A DNA stretch of 64,000 nt from Myrica gale (Eukaryota; Streptophyta; Magnoliopsida; Fagales; Myricaceae), in the NCBI GenBank assembly GCA_963930655.1, contig OZ005605.1, positions 18,483,501 to 18,547,500 of the forward strand, written 5' to 3'. The translations under genes and the position numbers were made by a program. A model generated the notes under the pieces. It was given only the letters and a program-made list of their open reading frames with translations. It was not told the origin of the DNA and made no database searches. Shown in pieces: positions 11,701 through 23,411 of this stretch. Numbering within the stretch: position 1 is the first letter of the stretch; every line of letters begins with the position of its first letter.

Positions 11701-13252
11701 GTTCTATACACTGCTCTTTACTCTTAGTCCCCACATGCTCAGCAACTTCTGCCCAGTTACCAAACCCATACATTTCAATCCCCTGAAAATGATCAGTTTG
11801 ACAACACAAGTCAAAATAGACTCCTCCAGGTACCAAATTGCTGAAACAATAAATAGGATCAATCGACTATAGTACTTAAAAGTGAGATATGAACTACCTC
11901 TAGGAGCAGAATTTCATCATCTGCATTCCAGTCAGAGCAAATAAGAGGGAACGACAAATTATCCTGTTGAAATGAAAATACATAAAAGTATAAGCACAAT
12001 TTATGGGTCCACATTCCTTTGTCTTGAGTCTATGATCATCAGAACCACATCATGCTAAAATTGGCACAAAGTTACATCCTTATCATAACAACTTGAACAA
12101 AGCCACGATAACTGAACACCGTGAACTCTACAGGTCTGCAAGGCAAAACTATTCTGTTAGTGATCTTACTCACCATAACCCTGTAGGGATGATTGCTTTT
12201 ATGAGGTTGCACCTCAGCTCCAACAGAAAAGCACTCTACACATAGGTCAAAATCAGGGCACACGTAACACTTGATACGGATCTTCCCCGTAATGTCTTTG
12301 TTGCAATAGTTGCAGTGGTATAAAGCCCTTTTCCCTTCACTTGTTCCTTGACCTGGGTAAATAACACAGGCAAATAAAAAGGATCAGAAAGAAAAGAAGG
12401 CAAAAAACACACTATTATCAATGTTCATTACCAGATTCCAAGATAGGCATGAGGGGTGTAAAGTGGGCGTGGGGAGTGGGGGAAGTGGATTGGTTTAAGA
12501 AGAGAATAGTTTAACACAATTTCATGTGGCATTTGATCTCTGCAATAGCTAAGTCATCAAGAAAACTTCTGAACGAACAATATTTAATGACGGTGGAAAA
12601 GTACCTGCAGCTGCAGATTCGGAATTTTCACCACTTGAGGCATTCTTTTTTCTCCTTGATCTGCACGGCCAAAAATTGGTATTCAAACTAAAATCCACAT
12701 CTAAGATGTCAACTGTAAGCAATGAAACAAGTGATATGACGCCATCATACAAATATACAAAGCTTCACAATACCATAGCAGAATTGATAAATCAAACTAC
12801 GTCCGAATTTTATAAAGCCTGTTACAGCTTCGGAGTCTAAATTTCCAGTTTACTACGAGTAAAACTGAATACCAAACACACCAATATAAGACGAATAAAA
12901 CAAAATAAGAAAATAACTTGAATTTAATAGCATAAAGGCTGTCAAGCATTCCCGATCACAACCCCCATTTTATTGTTTTTCCATTCATTTCGCTTTTACA
13001 TTACCACCCACTGTGATCATATAAAGCATTACCCGATTCCCTTATTTGCGGCTAAAACGATGAGACAGTAAGGACCAGGAACACAGAATGTATATCCCAA
13101 TATCGAATTTTTATGAGAAACAAAGTCCACTAACCATGCAATCTCAAATGCGAATTACACTTCCGCAACAACTGAAATCATTAGAAAGCAGATAATAACC
13201 TTTGCGTGGGATCCTCATCAGCAGAGTGGAAATTGCCACGAGAACGACCCAT
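8720..13252 (-). CDS. ADA2B: Transcriptional adaptor ADA2b
   Basis: SAGA-complex adaptor that links histone acetyltransferase GCN5 to activators and stimulates H3 acetylation in the nucleus. Thirteen exons: 13200-13252, 12605-12660, 12174-12352, 11898-11963, 11657-11782, 11490-11565, 11002-11065, 10845-10903, 10630-10746, 10129-10351, 9576-9786, 9051-9299, 8720-8911. They sum to 1671 nt, an intact 556-aa frame. ZZ zinc finger at residues 48-96 (HCNYC...CYVC...LCVEC...H...H). SANT domain about 100-150 (DWNADDEILLLEGIEMYG, NWAEVAEHVGTKSKEQC). ADA2 central region about 290-410. SWIRM domain at the C-terminus (494-556, ending DMLVKKGIAQP). The MGRSRGNF start matches ADA2b rather than ADA2a. All introns are GT-AG except the one after exon 10, which begins GC. 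Confidence 0.95.
10127..10128 (-). promoter_or_regulatory. Non-canonical GC splice donor in ADA2b
   Basis: The exon encoding LRVLRIYSK ends AAG|AG and the intron starts GCATGT. The next exon starts with G at 9786 after a normal CAG acceptor, restoring the conserved SKRLDERKRRKD. No GT within a few bases keeps the frame, so a GC-AG intron is the simplest reading. Confidence 0.75.
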
Positions 13253-13345
13253 TGAATTCTGTAGCTGAAGGAGCTCACGAACACCTGTATAATATAACGC
13301 TGCTTGCTCAATCAAAAGGCACACAGAAGAACGAGCAGGAGACTA

Positions 13346-13371
13346 GTATTTATAGGGCCAGAAAACCCTAA
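13346..13371 (-). promoter_or_regulatory. ADA2b TATA box and telo-box
   Basis: On the minus strand TATAAATAC (13346-13354) sits about 95 bp upstream of the ATG. The complement of AAACCCTAA, a telo-box common in promoters of growth-related plant genes, lies just upstream at 13363-13371. Confidence 0.5.
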
Positions 13372-13685
13372 ATTCCCCAGGCACTGAGAATTAACTTCGA
13401 CAATGGGTATTAATGTCGCCAGCTCAAAATCACACATTTCTGAGATTTTTGATTCGCTTTGAGAATTTTGGATTTTCACGCGGATTTGGATTGGGTTGTC
13501 TAAAAAATGCTCAAACGCTGAGGTATCTGTATGAAATCTCCCGTTTTGCTAATGGCATGAATATAGATTACCGCCAGAAAGCCCTACCAAAAGTGTGTCA
13601 CAATGTCCTAAAGCCACAGGTCAATCTGAGTTTGCGATTTATGGATGTTCCCTTGGCCATGAACTGGACTTGGAAAGAAAAGGCA

Positions 13686-14540
13686 TATGTTTGTTTAGAA
13701 AGAAAGTGATTGTACCAGCAAAGAAAACTTTGGACTGGGCCAAAATAAAACACGTTGGGTTTAATTTGGGCTCTGGCTGAGAATTATAAATAGAAGACTC
13801 TTTATCTGGGGTAATTAATACATGTGTTGAATATGGAAGTATGTCTTATAAAATTAAAAATATATATATGGAAGTATGTAGGTGGGCTCCAGCTAAGGCT
13901 CATAAATGCCGGGTTTATAATATGGTAATTAATACCGGAAGATAAACATGAAAAATAAAAATAGAAAAAGTATAAATGCAATTTTTTTATCAAATCTTTT
14001 AAGGAAAAAAACAAAAACAATGTTAATCCACTTTTATATTTTGTATATTTTACCCCCTGGCCGCTGAATCTATATTATTTAAAAAAATAACAGTCATTTA
14101 AAATAAAATATCTTAACTAAGAGAGGTGCAACACCAGAATTTTCTAAGGGGTGCAATACAGGATTAAAAATGAATTTTCGTATATTATGCTCGCTGAATC
14201 TATATTCTTGTAAGTATTGTTTGTTTAGAAAGAAAATGATTATACCAGTCAAGAGTAGTGCAATATAGGATTAAAAAATAAATAAAAGAGAGACGTACAA
14301 TATTAGAGAGTTTTGAGGGAGTTACCCATTTTAGTACTAATTCAATATGTTTGTTTAGAAAGAAAGTGAATGTACAACCAAGAAAACTTTCAAATGGGCC
14401 AAAACAAGAAAAGGTTGGGCTTAATTTGGGGTCTTCCTGACAATCGTAAATAGGAGACTATTTACGTTGGGTAATTAATTACATGAGTTGAATTGGGTAA
14501 AAAATACTAAAGAGGTGGGCTACAGCGTAGAGTCAAAAAT
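13686..14540 (+). repeat. Duplicated segment, about 200 bp, two copies plus a partial
   Basis: Copy 1 (13686-13908) and copy 2 (14346-14540) share ATGTTTGTTTAGAAAGAAAG, then GTTGGG(T/C)TTAATTTGGG, GGGTAATTAAT and an AGGTGGGCT ending. A partial third start lies at 14217-14260. Divergence includes small indels. No gene content. Probably a non-coding local duplication. Confidence 0.65.
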
Positions 14541-14862
14541 TATATATCAGAGTGGATCTAGGCCAAAATTTTAAATTCATGGCCAAGGCCTCTGATTGTT
14601 TGGATGCAAATTCTGAGTAAAAATTAGGGGGAAAAAAAGAAGAGAAAAATATTTTTTTTTGAAAAAAAAAAATAAAATCAAAATCAGAAGAATTTAGGAA
14701 ATATAAAAGGCTTTCACTTGGGTCCTGTTTGGTGTTTGGTTTATAGGCTTAAAAATTAGTTATGGGCGCAAAAAGCCGTTTCTAGTTTCTAGAAACCAAA
14801 CACAGCATCAGTACTCCTGCTTGCATTTTATATGTACATGCATTGCATGCTTTTTCTTCATC

Positions 14863-15078
14863 CTAATTTTGGTCTTGATACCCAAAATTCATATACTTAC
14901 ATGTAGATTTTTTCCTTTTAGGCTCGTCTGTTGTGGTAGATGCCTGTAGATCTGAGGCCAAATTTGTGGTTATGGCTGTTGGTGATCTGACCATTGGAGT
15001 TGTTGCATGAGCTGCCTCTGAACTTACCACGGTAGCAGTGATGATTGAAGGAGCTGATGAGGTTTGTGTTGTGTTCAA
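14863..15078 (-). other. Unassigned 71-codon open frame
   Basis: Ser/Thr-rich frame ending DEPKRKKSTCKYMNF. The basic stretch could be a remnant next to a BED-type zinc finger of a hAT transposase, but the match is too short to claim. No promoter or supporting exon seen. Confidence 0.15.
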
Positions 15079-15410
15079 AACCTCATTATCAAGTAGGATG
15101 TGCTACCATTGGAACCGAGGATGATTGGTTTACTGCGGACGAGGTAGGAACTAGGAGGTGTTGCCGTGGTTTTGAGTTGAAATAGGGCCGGGATGAGACT
15201 TCTATGCAACACCTAAACTCGAACTAAGATGAATGAACTCTAAAAGGATGAAATCTTAGTAGGAAAAGAAAGCAAAATAAGAAAGAGTATGATCAACACG
15301 AAGATGAGATAATCGAAGAAGAAGCAAAATTGACAAACTAGCGCATGATTCTCAAAGTATTAACGAGGGATAATCGAAGAAATGTGAAGAGCAAATGGTT
15401 GAATATAAAA

Positions 15411-16379
15411 GAAAAGACGAGGCGTTTTTGTAGTGCTTTCGCTATAATGGTTACCGCTATTTATAGAGCTTAATAGAAAGGTAACTAAACTATCATTATA
15501 ACAATAGTTTTGTCCCGTTAACACATACCTATACATGGACTTAACATAGTTTCAATTGTCAGCACATTGTATTTACATCTTTTTGGATGATAAATAGAAA
15601 GAACAACCAGTGTAGATTTATTTGAATTAAATGGAAACTCTCTTGTCATCTCGCATTTATTTTTTAGATATATTATCAAAATCGACATGTCTATCCTTGA
15701 CTAAAATTTCCTTGTTCTCAAATTTTTTTCGAAACCTATTTTATGTTTCCATTTTCTTGTATTTATGAAGATGTACGCTTGCAAGTATTGTACAATGGAG
15801 AAACTGAAGAAACACTTAATTACCTATGTTTTTGCTCTTTTTGATTTTTAAGACCCTAATTCAATTTGATAATTCTACTAAAAATTTTGACCATTAATAA
15901 ATTTAAAGTGACTATCACATTTTTATTCAATTGTTGATGGACGTGGTCCCGCTTTATAATGTGTCCTCCACAAAAATTGTTGACCTGTCTTTTACGTGTA
16001 AAACAATAGGAAAAAAACTGCATAGATTTCTAGAATTGACAAATCACTAAATAAGTTTAGGCCACACTAGCAAAATCACTCACTTTGTCATGCACATTTA
16101 TGTGCAGATTTCTTATAAAATTGATAACGTGACATACTAAGTGTCAATATATAGTCATCTTGAAAAGAAAAAAAGAAAAAAACGAGGCATTTATGTAGTG
16201 CTTTCGCAATAATGGTTACAGCTATTTATAACTATCGTTATAACGTTAGTTTTGTCATTTTAACATGTAAATATATGTACTTAACGGAGTTTCAATTGTC
16301 ATCAATAACATATTTTTGGACCATAAATAGAAAGAACAACCATTGTAGATTTGTTTTCATTGAATGCAAAATCTCCTTG
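15411..16379 (+). repeat. Direct duplication (15411-15645 and 16171-16379)
   Basis: Both copies contain ACGAGGC(G/A)TTT, then TGTAGTGCTTTCGC, AATGGTTAC(C/A)GCTATTTATA, GTTTCAATTGTCA and AAATAGAAAGAACAACCA. They are in the same orientation about 760 bp apart. I looked for a primer-binding site after the first copy and a polypurine tract before the second and saw neither, so I do not call them LTRs. Confidence 0.6.
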
Positions 16380-16909
16380 ATTCAGTTGTCTATAGCATCA
16401 CCAGTCAATCAAATATAATATAAAGGATTTTAATTGAAGGAGGCACTGTACCACGAAATTAGTTTAGATGCCTTAAGATTCTCATCTTCACATAGAGTAT
16501 GCATTTCAGTGAAAATGCAAGTCTACTCTAGCAATCATATATCTTGAAAAAAAAGATATGCGTGGTGATGTACTAGTTCTATCAGAGAAGAACCAAGTGC
16601 ATTATCCGATTGTCTTTTATTGACATGACCATGGGCTTGACTTCTAGTTCGCAGCAGCAAAGCTGCCATTGGTATAAACAGCAAGTTGTATTTGGGATCA
16701 ATATTCCATCCAAAGTGGAAACATAAGCCTTTTTAAGTAGCCAATCACACCTCGTAGTGCACTTGTTCATCTGTTTTGACATTATTTAATCGCTTGGGGA
16801 TTAACCTCATTAGTAAAGATCTTGCAGCATTATCAAGCAGTCATAATACAACTGGTCCATGAATCTTGGTTTGGTTTTTCAACACCAATTATGTGGTTAA
16901 TTATGTAAT

Positions 16910-17806
16910 GAATAATCAACTGCTTGAAAAATCAGCAGCTCAACTGCGTGTTCTAGAGAGAAGGCTCCGCCTCTCTCTCTAGAACTTTTCTCCTCCCCCT
17001 CTAGTCGTCTCCCCCTTAGCAACCTTGTTTCCAGCGGTGGGAGGAGCTCCGGCTCTTCCCACCATCGCCCCTTCCCTCCTCCCCGCTTTTCTCCTTCCTC
17101 TCCTTCTCTTATCTCTCTCTTCCCTTTTTTTTGTTCGGAATCTTGACGATAGATCCCGATGCTCATGTGCCTCATCGGTGGACACCGCCCTGATAGATGT
17201 TGTCTACTCCTCCCACCGAGTATTTCAGTCCCAGTCCGGCTCCAATTGGACGGCGCGTGTCGACTCACGCACCCGTTTCGGTGCTCCCTTTTTCGGGATG
17301 TTTCCGATTGTTTTGGTGGCCACGCGCCCCCTGGGTGGATCCTGCTCCCCTTGGCGAGCCCAGCGCCACACAGTTGCTGCTTTTTGGCGGTGCGTGGTGG
17401 TCACGCGCCGCCGATGGTTCGGCCTCTCTGCTCGTTGGTGGTGGTGGTGTTGATTCCGTCTCTGTTGTTGGCTTTTGGTTTTGTTGGTTGCTGGTTTTTT
17501 TGTTGTTGTTTGGTTGTCTGTTTTTTCCACCTCCTGCGTGGGGCTTTCCGATCCCTTATGGATCTGTCCTGCCCTCGTTTGAGCTGTTTGTACCGGGTTG
17601 TGGTGCTGTATCTGCTGGCAAGCTTAGGTCTGGTAGCATTGTCTACTGTGTCCGGCCACCGCTCCCACTGCTTTGCATGGAGCATATAGTGGCTTTCTCT
17701 GATCCTTTTAAGGATTCCGCCGGCTTAAATCGTCTGGTTAGTGTAATTCGGTTCCTTCTTTTGGAGCTTGATCTATATATAAAAAAAAAGAATAATCATC
17801 TGCTTG
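16910..17806 (+). mobile_element. Poly(A)-tailed retroposed insert with 17-bp target duplication
   Basis: The site GAATAATCA(A/T)CTGCTTG occurs at 16910-16926 and again at 17790-17806 with one mismatch. The 863 bp between (16927-17789) end in an A-run, the signature of target-primed reverse transcription. The insert is GC- and pyrimidine-rich, in strong contrast to its AT-rich surroundings. It has overlapping open frames (one of up to 207 codons runs through the tail) but none that I recognise. It contains no reverse transcriptase. It could be a non-autonomous LINE derivative, a large SINE, or a retrocopy of a non-coding transcript. Confidence 0.7.
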
Positions 17807-18239
17807 GTTTCTCTATCTGAATTGCCTATACACAGCTTGGTTTGAGGAAGACATCAGGGATTGGACAGAGGAATGAAGAGGCAGGTACTTCAATGTTCCC
17901 ACAAGTGAGCGGGTATGTGATCTATAGACACTGTTTTTATGTCAGGAGAAAAGGAAAACAATTTCTCCAAATTTTTTGACGAGAATAAAAATACTAAGTG
18001 CATGACATCCAACTAATCGAGCAGATTGACTACTGGATAAAATCACACTTCAACGTTCTGATACAGATCCCCAATAAATATTGTTCCAAACATTCAGCAC
18101 TCTTGCTATAGTGAGGTTCAGGGCTGAAGCGGAGCTATTTGGTTTTAATGCTGAGCTATTTTGTTCCAAGTGGATTGCTTTTAGCATAAACATAGTATGA
18201 AAGAGATCAAATGCATGAATGTAATTTCTACTCCAATGA

Positions 18240-18440
18240 CTCAAAAACAAAAGTTTCTACCGACTGTCAATCCAGTTTTTCATGCTCGGAGTAAGCATAT
18301 TGATCTCGATTACCATATGTTCAGGAAAGAGTCCCTTGGTTTATTGCATACTCGACATGTCTCCATCAAAATGCAACTTGCTGACATCTTTACCAAACCC
18401 TTATCCAGGTTCGACCTTGAGCATTTACAGCCCAAATCCT
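18240..18440 (+). pseudogene. Ty1/Copia RNase H fragment
   Basis: Translation shows NPVFHARSKHIDLDYHMF, LGLLHTRHVSIKMQLADIF, TKPLSRFDLEHL. This is the conserved C-terminal RNase H region of Copia polyproteins (ARTKHIEIDYHF...ADIFTKPL). About 65 codons only, with no integrase, RT or LTRs recognisable nearby. A dead scrap. Confidence 0.85.
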
Positions 18441-18540
18441 TGATTACTGCAGAAGACTTGATTACTGTAGCATCAATCTGTCAAGACTATCTCTTGGAGG
18501 AAATGTTGCCAAAGATATGGATCAATTACATGATTTGAGG

Positions 18541-19850
18541 AATGTATATAAATGTTAGGATGCTCAGTAATTGTAGCTTATACGTCTCACTTTCCCCCCT
18601 TTCTTCCGTTTCTTTCAATTTCTGAAGTATTTTGAATTCTTTCCCTGTACAAAAACTCTATAAATGGATCTCATATAGTGCGGTGAGATGTACAACAATT
18701 CCATGCGTTTCCTCTTTTTTTCTATTCGGTATACCATGCTGACCAATTCCTTGTGATGTGATGCAAAAGAAAAAAGGCATGAAAATGGCACCCCATGCAT
18801 TAAAAAAGTATCAATCTGGTTAGGGATATGTCATATTTATGTACCTTTGACTTTTAAATCGCCGAAAAATCATTCAGATTGGCAAGAGAACAATAGCCCC
18901 TGGGTTTTGCTGGCGCCATGGCCTTTGTATCCCCACAGAACCCCGATGACCAAGTTAAAAGACAAAATGGAAATTAGCGTCATATTTGGAGGTAAAATTG
19001 ATTTCGTTACTATCAATCTACCAACTAAAATTGCAAGGGAAGGCAAGGAAATGAAAACATTTTATTTGGCTTATTATTAAAAGTTCTCACAGTTAGAAAC
19101 ATGGACCAAATCTGTAAATGTCTTACTTCATCAACTGCGGCAGTTCAGACAAGTTTGGAACTATCACTAGCTCTCTAGAAAGCTTCCCTCTCATACGTTT
19201 AGGGAATAAATAGAGGAGGGCTTGGAGCCTTTGATCCCCCATAGAACTTTGCTGTATTTTTCTGGTAGATCAAGCTAGTTCTGAATGTTTTAACACAAAA
19301 AAAGGGAATACATAGAGGAGAAAGTAGGGTACCGGCCTGATAAATATTTTCTGTATGAAATTGGTTCTACCTCTCTGTCTAGGAAAAATAAAAGGAGAAA
19401 ATTTAAGAAGTAAGTCTCCCCAACTTTTCCTTCTTATCGGAGAAGTCATGTAAGACTAGCAAAATATACAGAGACCTTGTAAGGCCAACAACCTTCATGC
19501 AACCTTGGACTTAGATACCTTTGGCAATTTAACCAGTCCGGCAGTCCTAGAGGAAGGCACGAGATAAATGAAATCATTTTCTTGACTCAATCTTCTAGTT
19601 GTTGCAGTAATCATGACTAAATGGCTAAATTTCTTAGTTCATCAAATTGGACTGTTAAAATAAATTATTACTAGCTTTCTGCGCCGCTTCTCTCTCATGT
19701 GTTCTATGTTAGGAAACACTAGTGCAATAATTGTGGTATTCCAGGGTGTATTGTATTTTCCCAAGGTGACGCAAACGCCCATAAGGGGCTCTTTGGATCA
19801 ACGAAGTCAACATTTTACCGAGTTGCTTACGGGATCCAACTGCTAATAGC
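18541..19850. other. Spacer upstream of P450
   Basis: AT-rich sequence with no recognisable coding or repeat structure up to the P450 core promoter. Confidence 0.4.
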
Positions 19851-19852
19851 TC

Positions 19853-19859
19853 TATAAAT
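19853..19859 (+). promoter_or_regulatory. TATA box of the P450 gene
   Basis: TATAAAT about 65 bp upstream of the ATG at 19919, at a spacing consistent with a short 5' leader. Confidence 0.5.
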
Positions 19860-19918
19860 TTGTAGCTTTAGTGAAAGAAATTTGGAGAGAAATCCCCTGT
19901 CAATCCCTACCTTATGTG

Positions 19919-21565
19919 ATGGCACTCCATTATTCCTTGGCTTTCACCACTTTCCTTCTCCTCCTCTCTTTGGTTTGGCTTATAAAGGGATGGAGAAGAT
20001 CCAAAGTGCAGAAATTGCCCCCAGGTCCATGGAAGTTGCCACTTATAGGAAACCTGCACAACTTGATAGGATCACTACCACACCATGCTCTCCAAGAACT
20101 ATCTAGGAAACATGGGTCCCTCATGCACCTACAACTGGGTGAAGTTTCTGCAGTTGTGGCATCATCCCCCAGGATGGCCAGAGAGTTCATGCATACACAT
20201 GATCTTGCCTTTGCACAGAGGCCCGACTTTTTTGCTGCTAAAGTTATGACCTACGGTGGCTCAGACATTGCCTTCTCTCCCTATTGTGATTATTGGAGGC
20301 AAATGCGAAAAATTTGCACTTTGGAACTCCTAAGTGCCAAGAGGGTCCAATCCTTCTCTTCTCTTCGAGAGGATGAGGTACACAATTTGATTGAGTCCAT
20401 CCGCGTATCTTCAGGATCTCCAATCAATTTTACTGAAAAAATTGATTCTTTGACGAGTACCATTGTATCTAAGGCAGCCTTTGGAAGCAAATGCAATGAT
20501 CATGATGCATTCATATCATTAGCCAGGGAAGCAATATCCCTGACAGGAGGTTTTGACTTGGCTGATTTGTTTCCTTCACAAAAGATTCTTCCTCTGATTA
20601 GTGGGATGAAAGCTAGAGTAGAGAAGATGCATAGGAAGGTTGACAGGATCCTAGAAAACATCATCCATGAGCATAGGGATAGCCATATCAGAGCAGCAAA
20701 TAGCAAGGTTGAACCAGGGCAGGAAGATCTGGTTGACGTTCTGTTAGGCCTTCAACAAAGCTGCAGCCTTGAGTTCACCATCACAACCAACAACATCAAG
20801 GCTGTCATTTGGGTTAGTATTTCTTCTATGATCCTACTACGTTTAAAAGAACTAATCACCAATACTCAGACATTCACTTTGTGCTTATTGCATGTTTTTT
20901 CTCTAAAGAACAATCGATCTACCCATATTTCCAACGTTTTTCCAGGACATATTTGCTGGTGGAAGCGATACTTCATCAACCACAGTACAGTGGGCCATGT
21001 CAGAAATGATGAGAAACCCAAGAGTTCTGACGAAGGCTCAAGATGAGATTAGACAAGCCTTGAGAGGAAAGGAAATCGTCCATGAGCAAGATATTCAGGA
21101 TCTAAGTTACTTAAGCTAGTGATCCAAGAAACTCTAAGGTTACATCCTCCTGCTCCTATGTTACTCCCAAGAGAATGCAGAGAGATAAGCGAAATTGATG
21201 GGTATGTAATACCCGTCAAAACCAAAGTCATCATAAATGCATGGGCAATTCTGAGAGATCCAGCATATTGGCAAGACGCTGATAGTTTTTTACCAGAGAG
21301 GTTTTCTGGGAGTTCATTTAATTTCAAAGGGAGCTCTTTTGAATATATCCCTTTTGGAGCAGGAAGGAGGATATGCCCTGGAATTTCATTTGGTCTAGCC
21401 AATATTGAACTTCCTCTTGCTCAACTACTCTATCAATTCGACTGGGAACTTCCCGGCGGGATGAAACCAGAGGATTTGGACATGAGTGAAACCTTTGGCG
21501 CTGTTGCAGCAAGGAAAAACAACCTGTATTTGATTGCCACTTCTTATCCTCCACTAGACAACTAA
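19919..21565 (+). pseudogene. Cytochrome P450, CYP71 family, one frameshift
   Basis: ER-anchored haem monooxygenase of the CYP71 clan, whose members often oxidise terpenoids or other specialised metabolites. Exon 1 is 19919-20812 (298 codons) and exon 2 is 20946-21565, separated by a 133-bp GT-AG intron at the usual CYP71 phase-0 site. N-terminal membrane helix and hinge (KLPPGPWKLPLIGNLH) present. I-helix [10 protein letters not shown], ExxR (ETLR), PERF and haem loop [10 protein letters not shown] are all intact. Exon 2 is one base short: DLSYL is followed by AAGCTAG where one more A would give K-L-V-I-Q-E-T, so translation stops at about 21117. Restoring the count would give about 505 aa, normal for the family. 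Either a young pseudogene or a homopolymer sequencing error. Start at MALHYS chosen because the helix follows directly. Confidence 0.9.
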
Positions 21566-21952
21566 GGCTGACTTTCACATGAAATGCACGATCTGAACAG
21601 AACGGAGGAATGGGAGTAGATAATAAATATAGAAGGCCCAAGAATTCTCCTTCACTATGTTAATCAGTGCACTAGAACTCAGTCTATTCCAGCAAGTATT
21701 TTCTTGAATAAACATAGTCTGTTTGCTGCACACGCTCTCAAGTATAGGAGCCTTTCATCCGTGGTTGTTCTGGTTTTTTGCTCTTTCTCTTGTCGTTTTG
21801 AATTTTTTGTGTTGTCATGTATTTTGGGTTGTTGATTTATTTTTTAAAGTCTTTGTAATGGTCTTTATAATGATTTTGATTTTGTAATTACAGTTTTCCT
21901 CTGTCACAAGTGAAGCTTTTGAATAAAATTCAGAAGTATCGTCCTCTTTCCT

Positions 21953-21997
<45 letters not shown>

Positions 21998-22822
21998 GGT
22001 GGTAAAAGTGACCCTATCTGGCATACTAATGTCGACACATATTTGGTTTGATTTTGTTTCCTAATACCAAATCCGATCAGGCATCTCCACAAGTAGAATT
22101 GATAATTTTCGTTGCTTAGCTGTAAGTATTCTTTGTTAAGTATATCCTTGATCAATTGATCTTTATTTATCATCACGAATCTTAGCTTAGCTAGAAGAAT
22201 TACTTGTTTATTATATCACCTTAATCATGTGATCCTTTTTTTTATGATCAAGTATAGGGCCTAGGGTTGACTATGGACAGAAGTAATTCTGTATGATCAT
22301 TTTGTTTTTCTAAGCAAAGTACTTTGATATCATAAACCTTAAAGCTTAATGAATTGAACATGTTGTATCCACATGGTTTATATCCAATTATTTTAATGAA
22401 AACAAGGTATTGATTATATATATATATATATATAAGTGGAATGGATCAAAAGGAGTCGTTTTGTTGATAACGAATCACTTGTGTCTTGTGCATTCCTTTT
22501 AGACTGAATTAAACAAGGACCTGAAACAAAAGGGATATATATGAAAAAAAAAAAAAATCAACCTAAAGTTCAAAGAAGACAGACAATGGAATATTGCACA
22601 GACCAATTCGACTGGAAAAAACAGTCTTTTACTAAATCAATAATTTTGGTTCATACGAAATGTACTAGTTTCTTGGATTAGAATCTCTTGTAATTCTTGT
22701 CTGAATGAAACTTATAATAAAAAATTTCTATTGTATATTTCTCTTAAAATTTAACAAAATTGTAACATACAATTTTAGCAAAAGTGAATTAAACCTTTTT
22801 TCCTAGCAGGTCGCCAACACTT
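21566..22822. other. P450 3' flank and AT-rich spacer with TA microsatellites
   Basis: Probable P450 3' UTR first. (TA)n tracts lie at about 21957-21993 and 22418-22434. No gene recognised. Confidence 0.5.
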
Positions 22823-23036
22823 GGACATGTTTGCTAAAAATTTTAGAATTTAAATTCATCTTTTTAAATATATACTCATAACATTACTCCTACAGACATA
22901 TCAATACATCTCAGTATTATATTTTTTACATACATCAATACAACTTAACAACTTTTATACGCATGCTAATAAAATTCAAACATTACTTAAATATTTATAC
23001 TATTTTTAAAATTCTAAAAAATTTCTGAACATGCCC
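22823..23036. mobile_element. Tourist-like MITE, about 214 bp
   Basis: Left end GGACATGTTTGCTAAAAATT and right end (complement) GGGCATGTTCAGAAATTTTT form imperfect terminal inverted repeats around an AT-rich core. Flanks are TTG and TTA, close to the TTA target expected for PIF/Harbinger MITEs. It lies about 375 bp upstream of the coiled-coil gene's start codon. Confidence 0.55.
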
Positions 23037-23146
23037 TTAAACGAAAGGAACGCAGACTGAGAAGCAGGCATTTTTTTTCTTCCCCTTTTTCTGCGTAGAA
23101 GTGCATGCTCAGCAGTCAGCAGAGCCCGACATACTTCCTACCGGAT

Positions 23147-23295
23147 ACACGTGGAGGGCAAACGAACTGAATCAACGACACCGTATTTAGCAAGGCCCTG
23201 GCCCACGTCCAGGCAAGCCGCGGCCCGCGGGGATCACGCGAAAATTTGAATTCGGACGAGCGCGATAAGACGCATCTCAGAGCTTGCCACGTGTC
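23147..23295 (+). promoter_or_regulatory. Two G-box/ABRE-like elements
   Basis: ACACGTGG at 23147-23154 and GCCACGTGTC at 23286-23295 lie 117-265 bp upstream of the coiled-coil gene's ATG. Paired ACGT-core elements are typical of light- or abscisic-acid-responsive plant promoters (bZIP or bHLH binding). Function is inferred from motif only. Confidence 0.5.
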
Positions 23296-23411
23296 CTCAA
23301 TATTTTCAAATAACTCTACCTTCATCGTAAACTCTTAAACCGCGCCCTCAGCTCGCTTCTCCTCTCCTCCTCTCTGTGAACCCTGAACCCTCTGCGGCTC
23401 TCCCACCCAAA

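Noticed and set aside
15411..16379. Reading the two direct repeats as LTRs of a small retroelement
   Set aside because: No TG...CA ends, no primer-binding site, no polypurine tract and no target duplication.
17025..17820. Several long overlapping open frames (up to 207 codons) in the GC-rich block
   Set aside because: They overlap in different frames on both strands, have low-complexity Trp/Pro/Leu content, run through the poly(A) tail and match no family. The openness follows from base composition.
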